DNA of 64,000 nucleotides from Marinoscillum sp964351885 (GTDB lineage: Bacteria; Bacteroidota; Bacteroidia; Cytophagales; Cyclobacteriaceae), in contig CAYGPP010000001.1 in NCBI GenBank assembly GCA_964351885.1, positions 1 through 64,000 on the forward strand, read 5' to 3'. How positions within the stretch are numbered: the first letter of the stretch is position 1; every line of letters begins with the position of its first letter. This document shows positions 1 to 8,215 of this stretch, piece by piece. The position numbers and the translations under genes are program-made. The notes beneath the pieces were generated by a model, which was not told the origin of the DNA, ran no database searches, and saw only the letters and a program-made list of their open reading frames with translations.

Positions 1-92
1 ACAGAGGCTTCTTCTCTAAGTTGTTTTCCCCGTCGGTCACCAAAAATATAGCCGTCGATACTACTACTCCCCTTTTAAGTTTCCATGAGTAG
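1..92 (+). CDS. Universal stress protein (UspA family), C-terminal end only
   Basis: The frame starting at base 3 is open from the window edge to a TAG at 90-92. It encodes about 29 residues containing FFSKLFSPSVTK and ending PLLSFHE. This resembles the last strand of Bacteroidota UspA proteins, where a segment like LFxxSVTKxxxxHTxxPLLALH closes the fold. The stop overlaps the start of the downstream acetyltransferase by 8 bases, so the two genes are probably co-transcribed. The rest of the gene lies left of the window. The family call is inferred from a short tail and could be wrong, but the coding frame fits well. Confidence 0.6.
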   Translation, partial: RGFFSKLFSPSVTKNIAVDTTTPLLSFHE

Positions 93-939
93 CAGCATCT
101 CCTATCAGTCATTTGAGCCCATACATTTAAAGCCTCTTCATGAGGCTTTTTTAAAGGCTTTTGAAAACTACTTTACTGCATTTCAACCCTCTCTAGATCA
201 GTTTCAGCATCGGATCTTCAATAAGCTGAATATCAACGAAAAGTATAGTGAGCTCGCATGGGTAGACGACCAAGTAGTAGGGTTTATCCTTCATGCTAGC
301 GGTCAGTATCGCGGTAAGTCCACGTTATACAATGGCGGTACGGGAGTGATTCCAAGCTTCCAGAGACAGTCTGTTGCTCATCACCTTTATGAAAATATTT
401 TACGAAAAATAGTTGATCAAGGTCGATTTGATCAATTGGTATTGGAGGTGATAGATAAGAATGTTCGGGCGATAAAATTCTATGAATCCCTTGGCTTTCA
501 ATTCGCACGCGAACTCAAATGTTTTGCTTTGAAAGGAGTAAAGATAAATCCGAATGAGATATTTCGTTTAGAGGAAAGTTTGGAATACAAACCAAAACAG
601 TATGGCATGTTGTTGAATTATAACCCTTCATTTATGGATGCTTGGCCACACTTAAAAAGCGGGCTAGTAGGAGAAACCATTTTGGAAGCTTATGATAAAA
701 ATGATTTAAAGGGCTTTGTTGTTTTCAACCCAAATCTTGGCCGGATAAGTCAGCTGGGAATAGGCACTCCTGGAGATAAATCTGTTACACAGGTTTTATT
801 AGCCGAAGCACAACAACTCAGTCATAAAGACCTCACTATCATAAATATTTCTATAGATGACTTAGAGTTAGTCACAGTGCTGGAATCTATCGGGTTCGTG
901 AATGAACTGACACAGTTCGAAATGGATTTAGTCCTGTAA
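85..939 (+). CDS. GNAT-family N-acetyltransferase with two GNAT-like halves
   Basis: The protein has 284 residues. Residues ~1-145 form a recognisable GNAT fold: a segment near 88-105 (GVIPSFQRQSVAHHLYENIL) matches acetyl-CoA-binding motif A, although the usual Gly of R/QxxGxG is Val, and it is followed by NVRAIKFYESLGF, the typical motif B. Residues ~150-284 look like a second, degenerate GNAT domain ending in VLESIGF. Double-GNAT proteins often keep only one active half. The substrate cannot be predicted. The ATG at 85 overlaps the end of the upstream UspA gene; the 59 bases to murF-alr hold no visible terminator. Confidence 0.85.
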   Translation: MSSSISYQSFEPIHLKPLHEAFLKAFENYFTAFQPSLDQFQHRIFNKLNINEKYSELAWVDDQVVGFILHASGQYRGKSTLYNGGTGVIPSFQRQSVAHHLYENILRKIVDQGRFDQLVLEVIDKNVRAIKFYESLGFQFARELKCFALKGVKINPNEIFRLEESLEYKPKQYGMLLNYNPSFMDAWPHLKSGLVGETILEAYDKNDLKGFVVFNPNLGRISQLGIGTPGDKSVTQVLLAEAQQLSHKDLTIINISIDDLELVTVLESIGFVNELTQFEMDLVL

Positions 940-998
940 ATGCTACAAGTACAAAGGGAAATTGATTGATTTCTGAGAAACAGACTTAATTTTAACCG

Positions 999-3416
999 AT
1001 GCTTATCTCTGACCTATGTAAAATCCTAAAAATCGAACTGCTCCAACGCGGAAGTTCTGAATCAATTCGGACTTTGGTTTATGACTCAAGGAAGGTGGCT
1101 GGTCATTCTGATGAGTTATTCGTCGCCTTGAAAGGCTCTCAAAATGATGGTCATGATTATATTTTGGATGTCTATCATAAAGGATGTAGAAATTTTCTGA
1201 TTTCGTCTAATTTGGATTCGCCTAATTTGGGTGGAGCGAACCTCATATTGGTAGATGACACCTTGATTGCTTTACAACAGATCGTTGCCTCGCATCGTGA
1301 GTCATTCGATATCCCAGTCATTGGTATCACCGGCAGCAATGGGAAAACCATCGTCAAAGAATGGTTGGCTACACTCCTCGGGGAGTCCTTTGGAGTAGTT
1401 AAAAGTCCGAAAAGCTATAATTCGCAACTCGGTGTGCCGTTATCTGTTTGGGAAATGAATGCTACACATCAAGTAGCCATTTTTGAAGCTGGTATATCCC
1501 GAAAAGGGGAAATGGAAAACCTACAAAAAATTATCCAACCAACGATTGGGATTTTCACGAATCTTGGGGAGGCTCATAACTCAGGTTTCGACAGCCCTGA
1601 TGAGAAGTTGAGTGAAAAGGCAACACTTTTTGACACTACAAAGCAAAATATTACACGACTGAAGTATTCGGATATCGTCAAAGTGCTGAACCAAAAATCA
1701 GGCAAGTTGATTACTTGGGAAGTAGACGATCCCTCCGCCAGTATCAATATTATTCCGAAAGGAGATAATTATACATTCGATTACCAAGGTGATCAAAGAA
1801 CTTTTCATTTGAGCATGAAGAATGACTTTGATTTGGAGAACATCTTTCATGCGATAATTACAGCAATTGTGCTGGGAGAAAAACAAGAGGCTATTCAGTC
1901 TGGGTTGGATAAGATCAAACCCATCCCGATGCGCTTAGAACTAAAACGAGGGTGGAATGATTGTTATATCTTAGATGACAGCTACAACAATGATTTGATC
2001 GGATTGAGCATCGCACTCGATTACCTCATGCAGCAGCCGAAAAAACAAAGAAAAGTAGTCGTACTCTCGGATATACTCCAATCGGGGAAAGACAATGATT
2101 TGCTATATAGTGAGGTAAATGCGCTATTGGCAAAACACGAGATAGATCACCTTATAGGAATAGGGTCTCAGATTAGTGCCTCTTCGAAACAATTTTCGAT
2201 GAAGTTTGAGACGTATGAAACCACCGAGGCGTTTATGAAAACTGCTCCTCAGTTTTCCGATCAAAATATTTTAGTAAAAGGGGCCAGACATTTTCATCTA
2301 GAAAAGGTGGTGAACTATCTAGAAGAAAAAAGTCATGGGACAGTCCTTGAGGTGAATTATGAATCGCTAATTCATAACCTTAATGTCTATCGTGAAAAGC
2401 TCAAGCCATCTACCAAGTTAATGGTGATGGTAAAAGCATTTGCCTATGGGGTAGGTGTGGATGAAATCGCTCATTTGTTACAGTATCATCAGGTGGATTA
2501 CCTCGGTGTAGCATATCTGGATGAAGCCATAAACCTGAGACGAAAGGGTATTGACATTCCCGTAATGATCATGAATGTTGATTGGGGCTCTTTTTCTCTT
2601 GTGGAAACTTTTGGGCTTGAGCCGGAAATCTATAGCCTCCCTATGCTCAGGAGATATTTAGAAGATTGCAAATCTCCTCCACCTGTGCATCTCAAAATAG
2701 AGACAGGAATGAACCGGTTAGGTTTTAGTAAGGAAGAGTTGCCTGCACTTTGTGAAATAATGGTGTCAAATCCTCAACTAAAAATAGCTGGAATTTTTAC
2801 CCATTTTTCCAGTGCCGAAGATGTGCATGAAGATGATTTTACAATCAATCAGGCACGGAGATTTGAGGAAGCGTATGAGTTCATCACTGCACGATTGGAT
2901 TATTTGCCAGTCAAACACGCACTCAATTCTGCTGGCATCATGAGATGGCCTCAGTATCACTTTGATATGGTTAGGCTAGGAATCGGGATGTATGGTTTTG
3001 ACAGCTCGCATTCCAACACCGACCTAAAGCACATTAGCACCCTGAAAACGAAAATTTCCCAAATCAAATCGGTCAATGCGGACGACAGCATTGGCTACAA
3101 CAGAAAAGGGAGGCTAAAAACCAACGGAAAAATAGCCATTGTTTCGATTGGTTATGCGGACGGGTACAGCCGGGCTTTTGGAAATGGAAAAGCTTACATG
3201 CTCATCAGTGGTCAGCGTGCTTATACTGTTGGGAATATCTGCATGGATATGACCATGCTGGACGTTTCTGAATTAGATGTGTCAACGGGTACTGAAGTGA
3301 CGGTATTCGGAGAAAGTCCATCAATTCAGCAGTTGGCCGAATGGACAGGGACTATTCCTTATGAGATCTTGACTAACGTTAGTCAGCGAGTGAAACGGAT
3401 TTTTGTGAGTGAATAG
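999..3416 (+). CDS. murF-alr: Bifunctional MurF ligase / alanine racemase
   Basis: The protein has 805 residues and is a fusion of two cytoplasmic peptidoglycan-precursor enzymes. Residues ~1-440 are UDP-MurNAc-tripeptide:D-Ala-D-Ala ligase (MurF), with the ATP loop GITGSNGKT near 110. Residues ~450-805 are PLP-dependent alanine racemase, with the PLP lysine in MVKAFAYGVG, the NRLGF and RLGIGMYGF segments, and the second catalytic Tyr in SIGYNRKGR. In the common racemase motif VKANAYGHG the Asn and His are Phe and Val here. This fusion is a recognised Bacteroidota arrangement: the racemase makes D-Ala used for the D-Ala-D-Ala dipeptide that MurF attaches. It ends tail-to-tail with the next minus-strand gene, 11 bases apart. 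Confidence 0.96.
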   Translation: MLISDLCKILKIELLQRGSSESIRTLVYDSRKVAGHSDELFVALKGSQNDGHDYILDVYHKGCRNFLISSNLDSPNLGGANLILVDDTLIALQQIVASHRESFDIPVIGITGSNGKTIVKEWLATLLGESFGVVKSPKSYNSQLGVPLSVWEMNATHQVAIFEAGISRKGEMENLQKIIQPTIGIFTNLGEAHNSGFDSPDEKLSEKATLFDTTKQNITRLKYSDIVKVLNQKSGKLITWEVDDPSASINIIPKGDNYTFDYQGDQRTFHLSMKNDFDLENIFHAIITAIVLGEKQEAIQSGLDKIKPIPMRLELKRGWNDCYILDDSYNNDLIGLSIALDYLMQQPKKQRKVVVLSDILQSGKDNDLLYSEVNALLAKHEIDHLIGIGSQISASSKQFSMKFETYETTEAFMKTAPQFSDQNILVKGARHFHLEKVVNYLEEKSHGTVLEVNYESLIHNLNVYREKLKPSTKLMVMVKAFAYGVGVDEIAHLLQYHQVDYLGVAYLDEAINLRRKGIDIPVMIMNVDWGSFSLVETFGLEPEIYSLPMLRRYLEDCKSPPPVHLKIETGMNRLGFSKEELPALCEIMVSNPQLKIAGIFTHFSSAEDVHEDDFTINQARRFEEAYEFITARLDYLPVKHALNSAGIMRWPQYHFDMVRLGIGMYGFDSSHSNTDLKHISTLKTKISQIKSVNADDSIGYNRKGRLKTNGKIAIVSIGYADGYSRAFGNGKAYMLISGQRAYTVGNICMDMTMLDVSELDVSTGTEVTVFGESPSIQQLAEWTGTIPYEILTNVSQRVKRIFVSE

Positions 3417-3427
3417 TGAAAGCGTCA

Positions 3428-3904
3428 CTAATCACAAATTTCCAGCAGAAAGGAACCTTCTACTGTATTGTCGTCATCTACAGAAGCATTGATGCGTCCC
3501 AATGCCTGACGACCGCTCAATGCTGCTATTTCCATGAAGCCACCAGTAACAGAAAGTCGTTGTTCTCCATTTCTAGAGACAAATATCAAAGTAACCTCAC
3601 CATTGGCTGAAGGCAGGTTGTAGTTACCGATGCGACCAGGTACTCTAAGTTCCAAGTAAGGTTCGCCTAATACGCGAATGGCACAAGGCTCTTGGACATT
3701 GAGTCCGGTTAAGAGTCCTGCGATCTGATTTGTCCTAAGGTCACTTCGCGCTCCTCCAGAGATATATTTCCAATCTTCCCCTCCAATTTTCCCAATCAAA
3801 GGGTCTTTTTCTGTGTCAAAATTATCTAGCGTGTTATCGCACCCTATAAGGGTAAACAGCATAAAACTGACAACTAACAACCATATGTTTGTACACTTCA
3901 TCAT
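3428..3904 (-). CDS. Hypothetical lipoprotein
   Basis: The protein has 158 residues. It begins with a hydrophobic signal ending in the lipobox LIGC (Cys near residue 22), so it is probably lipidated and exported. The mature part is predicted beta-rich, with GKIGGEDWKYISGGA near the start. That resembles small Bacteroidota lipoproteins with a W-containing first strand (DUF6252-like), but I cannot assign a family firmly. It overlaps the NRDE gene by ATGA (the stop of the upstream gene shares bases with its first ATG), so the two are translationally coupled. Two consecutive ATG codons are possible starts. Confidence 0.75.
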   Translation of the reverse strand: MMKCTNIWLLVVSFMLFTLIGCDNTLDNFDTEKDPLIGKIGGEDWKYISGGARSDLRTNQIAGLLTGLNVQEPCAIRVLGEPYLELRVPGRIGNYNLPSANGEVTLIFVSRNGEQRLSVTGGFMEIAALSGRQALGRINASVDDDNTVEGSFLLEICD

Positions 3905-4662
3905 TTGATATCAACGCTATATTCTACTATTTGGTCTTTGCGATCGCCAAAAGGATAAGACCTTTCCGTCAAGGAAAAAACACCCATTCTATCCATTGTG
4001 ATTACCGTGGAGCAGCATGTCCCATAACCTTCCATACGAATACACATGGCTGATAGGGAGAGTTCCATATCTTTCGGGATGCCCGTATCAGGTAAAACCT
4101 GCTCATCCGCCAGCTCCACATCACTCATCATCTCAATCAATCCCTCAGCAGTAAAATCCTCGTTGATAGCATTACCAAATTTTTGTTTCACGCGTTCCAC
4201 TTTTGGCCAAGGAGTATCCAAGAGCGCATTGCTAAGTCCATGTATTCCTCTTTTGATAAGATTTATTTTCCTTTCATAATTGCTGTAGTGAACCATTTCG
4301 TTTTGATCGGAAACTATGACATTGAATCCGTTATAATCCTCTGAATGGTCGTGCAATGCTTGCAAAAATTCATAGGGCGGCAATGATCCATTGAGAAAAT
4401 CTGTAGGAATATCTCCACGAGATTTAGCGTCTTCTCTGATGTTGCTCAAGTCACGAAAATTGGTAACAGCTGCAAATTTACCATTTGCGCTCACAGCCAT
4501 CCAAGTGCCATTTGCCTCTAAGTCTCTTCCGCCTAGGATATTGGGAATATCTTCCCAAAATCCTGCGAGAGCAGTTGGACGCTTATAAAACTCGTCTCGA
4601 TTGGCAGATACTATCAGCTTATATTTTGGATGAACATCCCATGCAAAAGCTATTAGACACAT
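3901..4662 (-). CDS. NRDE / TANGO2-family protein
   Basis: The protein has 253 residues and belongs to the Ser/Thr-rich T10 (NRDE) family, homologous to eukaryotic TANGO2. I start at the ATG at 4662 because the family begins with MC, a Cys at position 2 thought to act as an N-terminal nucleophile; an in-frame TTG upstream at 4674 would bury it. The signature SANRDEF follows near residue 20, then WEDIPNILGGRDLEANGTWM and NFRD, all family hallmarks. The biochemical role is not settled; recent work on TANGO2 points to haem handling. It is coupled to the downstream lipoprotein gene and diverges from the CPBP gene with only 21 bases between starts. Confidence 0.9.
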   Translation of the reverse strand: MCLIAFAWDVHPKYKLIVSANRDEFYKRPTALAGFWEDIPNILGGRDLEANGTWMAVSANGKFAAVTNFRDLSNIREDAKSRGDIPTDFLNGSLPPYEFLQALHDHSEDYNGFNVIVSDQNEMVHYSNYERKINLIKRGIHGLSNALLDTPWPKVERVKQKFGNAINEDFTAEGLIEMMSDVELADEQVLPDTGIPKDMELSLSAMCIRMEGYGTCCSTVITMDRMGVFSLTERSYPFGDRKDQIVEYSVDIK

Positions 4663-4676
4663 ATATTTGATCAAAT
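4662..4676. promoter_or_regulatory. Compact divergent promoter with 12-bp palindrome
   Basis: The 21 bases between the divergent ATGs at 4662 (minus) and 4684 (plus) contain a perfect palindrome ATTTGATCAAAT at 4665-4676. A perfect Bacteroidota -7 box TATATTTG (4662-4669) for the plus gene overlaps it. No good -33 TTTG is present at the expected spacing. The architecture suggests a shared control point; this is inference. Confidence 0.4.
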
Positions 4677-4683
4677 TTTGTAG

Positions 4684-5619
4684 ATGAGAAAAATCCTCGC
4701 ATATCTAAAGGAGTATCAAAGTAAGCACTTTGACCTCAAACTATATCTTGCCACAGCGCTCTTTCTGATTGTCAGTTTTATTTTCAACTACTCTTTGGAT
4801 TTTGAAGACTCCATTATCGACAAGAATTTTGGAAGCTTTCTGCATTGGTTACGGATGTTTCTGTGGATGATGATGCCATTCGTAGTGGTGTCGCTATTTC
4901 TTTTGGCTTTCAAGAAAATTGAAAAACTAGATCGCTCATATTGGATAAAAGCACTTGTTGGGTTTGCCATACTTGCATTAGGTCGCGTATTCAATCTTCA
5001 CCTAGAGCTCATCAAAGTACTCCCTTTGATCGAAGAGCGGTTTTTGTCCAAGTCTCTAAATTGGGCTTCTAAAGTGATCTTAGTTTTAGTTCCGCTACTT
5101 ATGTTTTATGCTATTTATGAGGATGAAAAGCCAAAAAACTGGTTTGGTCTATGTACAGATAAATTCGAACTGAAACCTTACTTGACGCTCCTAGCACTAG
5201 CTATAATGGGTATAGCCATCGGATCGTTTATTGGAGACTTGCAGAGCTACTATCCACGCTATCAGTTCACCATGGGTGGAGAATTGGCAGAGAAATATAA
5301 TTTTCCCGAGTGGCTATCTATCTTATTTTTTGAGTTGTGTTACGGGAGCAGTTTCGTTTCAGTGGAGGTCTTCTTCCGAGGTTTTTTGATTTATGCTTTC
5401 GCGAAAAGCCTTGGCGGACATGCAGTCCTTCCGATGGTCGCTACTTATGCGTATCTGCATTTTGGAAAGCCTATGACCGAGGCGATTAGTTCTGTTTTTG
5501 GTGGGTATCTCTTAGGAGTAATCGCGTATTACTCGCGCAATGTGTGGGGAGGAATCATCATCCACATGGGTGTCGCTTGGGCAATGGAATTGTTCGGCTA
5601 TCTGCAAGGATTGCTCTAG
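4684..5619 (+). CDS. CPBP-family membrane protein, protease motifs incomplete
   Basis: The protein has 311 residues with about eight hydrophobic segments, and its C-terminal half matches the CPBP (CAAX protease and bacteriocin-processing) fold. The usual motif EExxxR appears as VEVFFR (residues 227-232), so the first Glu, catalytic in Rce1-type enzymes, is Val. The middle His is present (YAYLH, ~259). The last motif HxxxN reads HMGVA, so the Asn is missing. It may therefore be a non-proteolytic scaffold or have altered chemistry. It is followed by rmuC after 10 bases and is probably co-transcribed with it. Compare the second CPBP gene at 8164-8982, which has intact motifs. Confidence 0.8.
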   Translation: MRKILAYLKEYQSKHFDLKLYLATALFLIVSFIFNYSLDFEDSIIDKNFGSFLHWLRMFLWMMMPFVVVSLFLLAFKKIEKLDRSYWIKALVGFAILALGRVFNLHLELIKVLPLIEERFLSKSLNWASKVILVLVPLLMFYAIYEDEKPKNWFGLCTDKFELKPYLTLLALAIMGIAIGSFIGDLQSYYPRYQFTMGGELAEKYNFPEWLSILFFELCYGSSFVSVEVFFRGFLIYAFAKSLGGHAVLPMVATYAYLHFGKPMTEAISSVFGGYLLGVIAYYSRNVWGGIIIHMGVAWAMELFGYLQGLL

Positions 5620-5629
5620 ATTTGCCGTT

Positions 5630-6952
5630 ATGGAAATGAATTCAATTTTGATACTTATATTGGGACTTTTGGCAGGAGGAGCTATTGGCTTTTTGGTAGC
5701 TAAGCTGCAAAAAAAAGATGGTGGAGAAGATGGCCAAAAACTCAAGTTAGAATTGGAAATGGAGGTTCAGCGCACGGAGAATCTCACCAAAGATTTGGGT
5801 ACAATCAACCAGCAATTGAGTACAGAACGAGAAAAAATGATGAATCTCAATAGTGAGCATTCAGGATTGAAAGCCAACTATCAGAACCTTCAAACTCGAC
5901 TCTCAGAACAAAAAGAAGAAGTCAACCAACTTCAGGAAAAATTCAGAATTGAGTTTAAGAATTTGGCCAATGAAATTCTAGAAGAGAAGAGCAAAAAATT
6001 TACAGATCAGAATAAAATCAATATCGGTCAAGTGCTCGATCCTCTCAAGGAAAAAATAGAACGCTTCGAGCGAAAAGTGGAGCAAAGCAGCAAAGATTCA
6101 CTGGAACAGAACACTGCGCTAAAAACGCAGCTTGATCACCTCAAAGAACTCAATAAGCAGATTACCAAAGAAGCGGAAAACCTTACGAAGGCTCTGAAAG
6201 GAGAGTCTAAGACTCAAGGAAATTGGGGGGAAATGCAATTGGAGAATATCTTGGATAAGGTTGGTTTGCAAAAAGACGTTCATTATTTCAAAGAGAAAAA
6301 CTTAAAAACGGAGGAGGGCAGTAACCAACGCCTAGATTATATCATCAAAATGCCAGACGAGAAGTATCTGGTGTTAGATTCGAAAGTTTCACTCACGGCC
6401 TACAGCAACTATTATGATCATGAGGATGAAGCGTCTCAAGCGAAGTATCTCAAGCAACATCTAGATAGTGTCTACAGCCATATCAAGTTACTGGGAGAGA
6501 AGAATTATCAAAATCTCTACGAAATCCAGCAGCCTGATTTTGTGTTGATGTTCATCGCTAATGAGCCTGCTCTTACCATTGCGCTAAGGGAAGACCATGA
6601 CCTATATGAAAAAGCGCTAGATAAGAATATTGTGCTTGTCTCTACCAGTACCTTACTCGCCACTCTGAGAACAGTTTCTTACATCTGGAAACAAGACCTT
6701 CAAAACAAAAATGCTTTGGAAATTGCTAGACAGGCAGGGGCGCTTTATGACAAGTTTGAAGGGTTTACTCAAGACTTACTCAAAGTTGGAAACAGCCTAA
6801 GGCAGACGAAGGAAAACTATGATGGTGCTATGAATAAGCTATCTGAAGGAAACGGAAACTTGGTCAGAAGAACTGAAGTGCTAAAAGAATTGGGAGCTAA
6901 AGCGTCTAAGCAAATCGATCAACGCTTACTAGATAGGTCTAGTCCCGAATAA
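5630..6952 (+). CDS. rmuC: DNA recombination protein RmuC
   Basis: The protein has 440 residues starting at the ATG at 5630; an open frame extends upstream inside the CPBP gene but lacks family similarity. An N-terminal membrane anchor (residues ~4-22, ILILILGLLAGGAIGFLVA) is followed by a long coiled coil (~35-170). The conserved RmuC nuclease-like domain (~190-400) carries GNWGEMQLENIL and DYIIKMPDEKYLVLDSKVSL, the family signatures. RmuC limits rearrangements between inverted repeats in E. coli, and its PD-(D/E)xK-like core suggests DNA cleavage. The gene lies 10 bases after the CPBP gene. Confidence 0.93.
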   Translation: MEMNSILILILGLLAGGAIGFLVAKLQKKDGGEDGQKLKLELEMEVQRTENLTKDLGTINQQLSTEREKMMNLNSEHSGLKANYQNLQTRLSEQKEEVNQLQEKFRIEFKNLANEILEEKSKKFTDQNKINIGQVLDPLKEKIERFERKVEQSSKDSLEQNTALKTQLDHLKELNKQITKEAENLTKALKGESKTQGNWGEMQLENILDKVGLQKDVHYFKEKNLKTEEGSNQRLDYIIKMPDEKYLVLDSKVSLTAYSNYYDHEDEASQAKYLKQHLDSVYSHIKLLGEKNYQNLYEIQQPDFVLMFIANEPALTIALREDHDLYEKALDKNIVLVSTSTLLATLRTVSYIWKQDLQNKNALEIARQAGALYDKFEGFTQDLLKVGNSLRQTKENYDGAMNKLSEGNGNLVRRTEVLKELGAKASKQIDQRLLDRSSPE

Positions 6953-6992
6953 TCATTGAAACTTATAGCTTTAGTTAGTAGAGAAATGTTGG

Positions 6993-7154
6993 TCAGAAGA
7001 CTATTTCTGATTTGATTGAGTATTGGGTCTTGATGAAACTGCACATCTCCATCAATCTCACCGCTTGGTTAGGATTTTCCGATTGAGTTTCAACTTGTCT
7101 TTCTAGTTGTGTTCTGATCTTTCTTGCTACTTCGCTTATTAGTTTCTCTTCCAT
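6993..7154 (-). CDS. Possible small protein, 53 residues
   Basis: An ATG-initiated frame (cat at 7152-7154) runs to a TGA at 6993-6995 in the otherwise empty 300 bases between rmuC and hemB. The product starts MEEKLISEVARKIRTQLERQ and is Glu/Lys/Arg-rich, helical and soluble-looking, with a central QSENPNQAVRLMEMC. The composition is protein-like rather than random. I do not recognise it. No Shine-Dalgarno is expected in this phylum, and no clear -7 box was found upstream. It could be a spurious frame. Confidence 0.4.
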   Translation of the reverse strand: MEEKLISEVARKIRTQLERQVETQSENPNQAVRLMEMCSFIKTQYSIKSEIVF

Positions 7155-7252
7155 CGGTGGGGTCGTTTTATCTGATTTAAACTAACCCTATTCTTGTCAG
7201 ACCGATCCTATCATTCAGACAGACAAGAAAAAATATGGTGTAAATGGGAAAA

Positions 7253-8215
7253 TTACCGTTTCAAAAATTCTTTAGCGAAATAGGTAAGGATAATATCAGC
7301 ACCGGCACGCTTGATTGATAGTAAGGACTCATCACGGGCAGCATTGGCGTCCAGCCATCCTTTCTCACCGGCAGCTTTGATCATAGCATATTCACCTGAG
7401 ACATTATATGCCGCAATTGGCAGATCATAATTGCTCTTGAGGTCGGAGATAATATCAAGATATGCTAAAGCAGGCTTCACCATCAGCACGTCAGCTCCCT
7501 CTATAAAGTCAAGTTCGGCTTCTATCAAAGCCTCCTTCCTGTTAGCAGGATTCATTTGATAAGATTTCTTATCTCCAAACTTGGGCGCAGAGTCCAACGC
7601 ATCTCTGAACGGTCCGTAAAAAGCACTCGCATATTTGGCCGAGTAGGACATAATACCCACATTGATATATCCGGCATCATCTAATACATTTCTTAGGTAA
7701 CCCACTCTCCCGTCCATCATATCTGATGGACCGATCATATCTATTCCGCATTCGGCTTGCGCCAATGTCATCCTTCCCAGAATCTCAAGGGTTTCATCAT
7801 TTAGTATTTCGCTCTTTTCCACTATCCCGTCATGACCATCGGAACTATAAGGATCCATAGCTACATCAGTAATGATCAGCGCTTCGGGAAATTCTTGTTT
7901 GATTTTAGTGAGCGCTTGTAGGTAGAAAAAGTCTGGCTCGTAGCTCTTGGTTGCCAATTGGTCTTTATGGCGTTCTTCCACCACAGGGAAAACATCAAAC
8001 CCTTTTATCCCAAGTTTCAGACACTCCTCTATTTCTTTCAACATCAAATCCAAAGTGAACCGATAGATGCCTGGCATGGATGCCACCTCTGTTTTAGTGT
8101 TGGTTCCTTCCAATAAAAACAACGGAAAAATCAGATCATCCCCCGTGACTAAGGTCTCTTGAGTTAGTGATCTAATGGCTTGGCTTGCTCGGTTACGTCT
8201 GGGTCTTCGTTCCAA
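7253..8215 (-). CDS. hemB: Porphobilinogen synthase (delta-aminolevulinate dehydratase)
   Basis: The protein has 320 residues and condenses two 5-aminolevulinates to porphobilinogen in cytosolic haem synthesis. Schiff-base lysines are visible at ~194 (SYSAKYASAFYGPF) and ~247 (VLMVKPALAYLD). The metal-site stretch reads DVAMDPYSSDGHDG (~117-130), where zinc enzymes have three Cys; Asp/Ala here indicate the magnesium or metal-independent class. The family N-terminus RPRRNR begins three codons after a TTG at 8213-8215. No upstream ATG or GTG exists in frame, so TTG is the best start. This places the first 52 bases inside the upstream CPBP gene and implies translational coupling. Confidence 0.95.
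   Translation of the reverse strand: MERRPRRNRASQAIRSLTQETLVTGDDLIFPLFLLEGTNTKTEVASMPGIYRFTLDLMLKEIEECLKLGIKGFDVFPVVEERHKDQLATKSYEPDFFYLQALTKIKQEFPEALIITDVAMDPYSSDGHDGIVEKSEILNDETLEILGRMTLAQAECGIDMIGPSDMMDGRVGYLRNVLDDAGYINVGIMSYSAKYASAFYGPFRDALDSAPKFGDKKSYQMNPANRKEALIEAELDFIEGADVLMVKPALAYLDIISDLKSNYDLPIAAYNVSGEYAMIKAAGEKGWLDANAARDESLLSIKRAGADIILTYFAKEFLKR

Noticed and set aside
5540..5629. Upstream in-frame extension of rmuC
   Set aside because: Encodes 30 hydrophilic Cys-rich residues inside the CPBP gene; the RmuC membrane anchor starts at the ATG at 5630.
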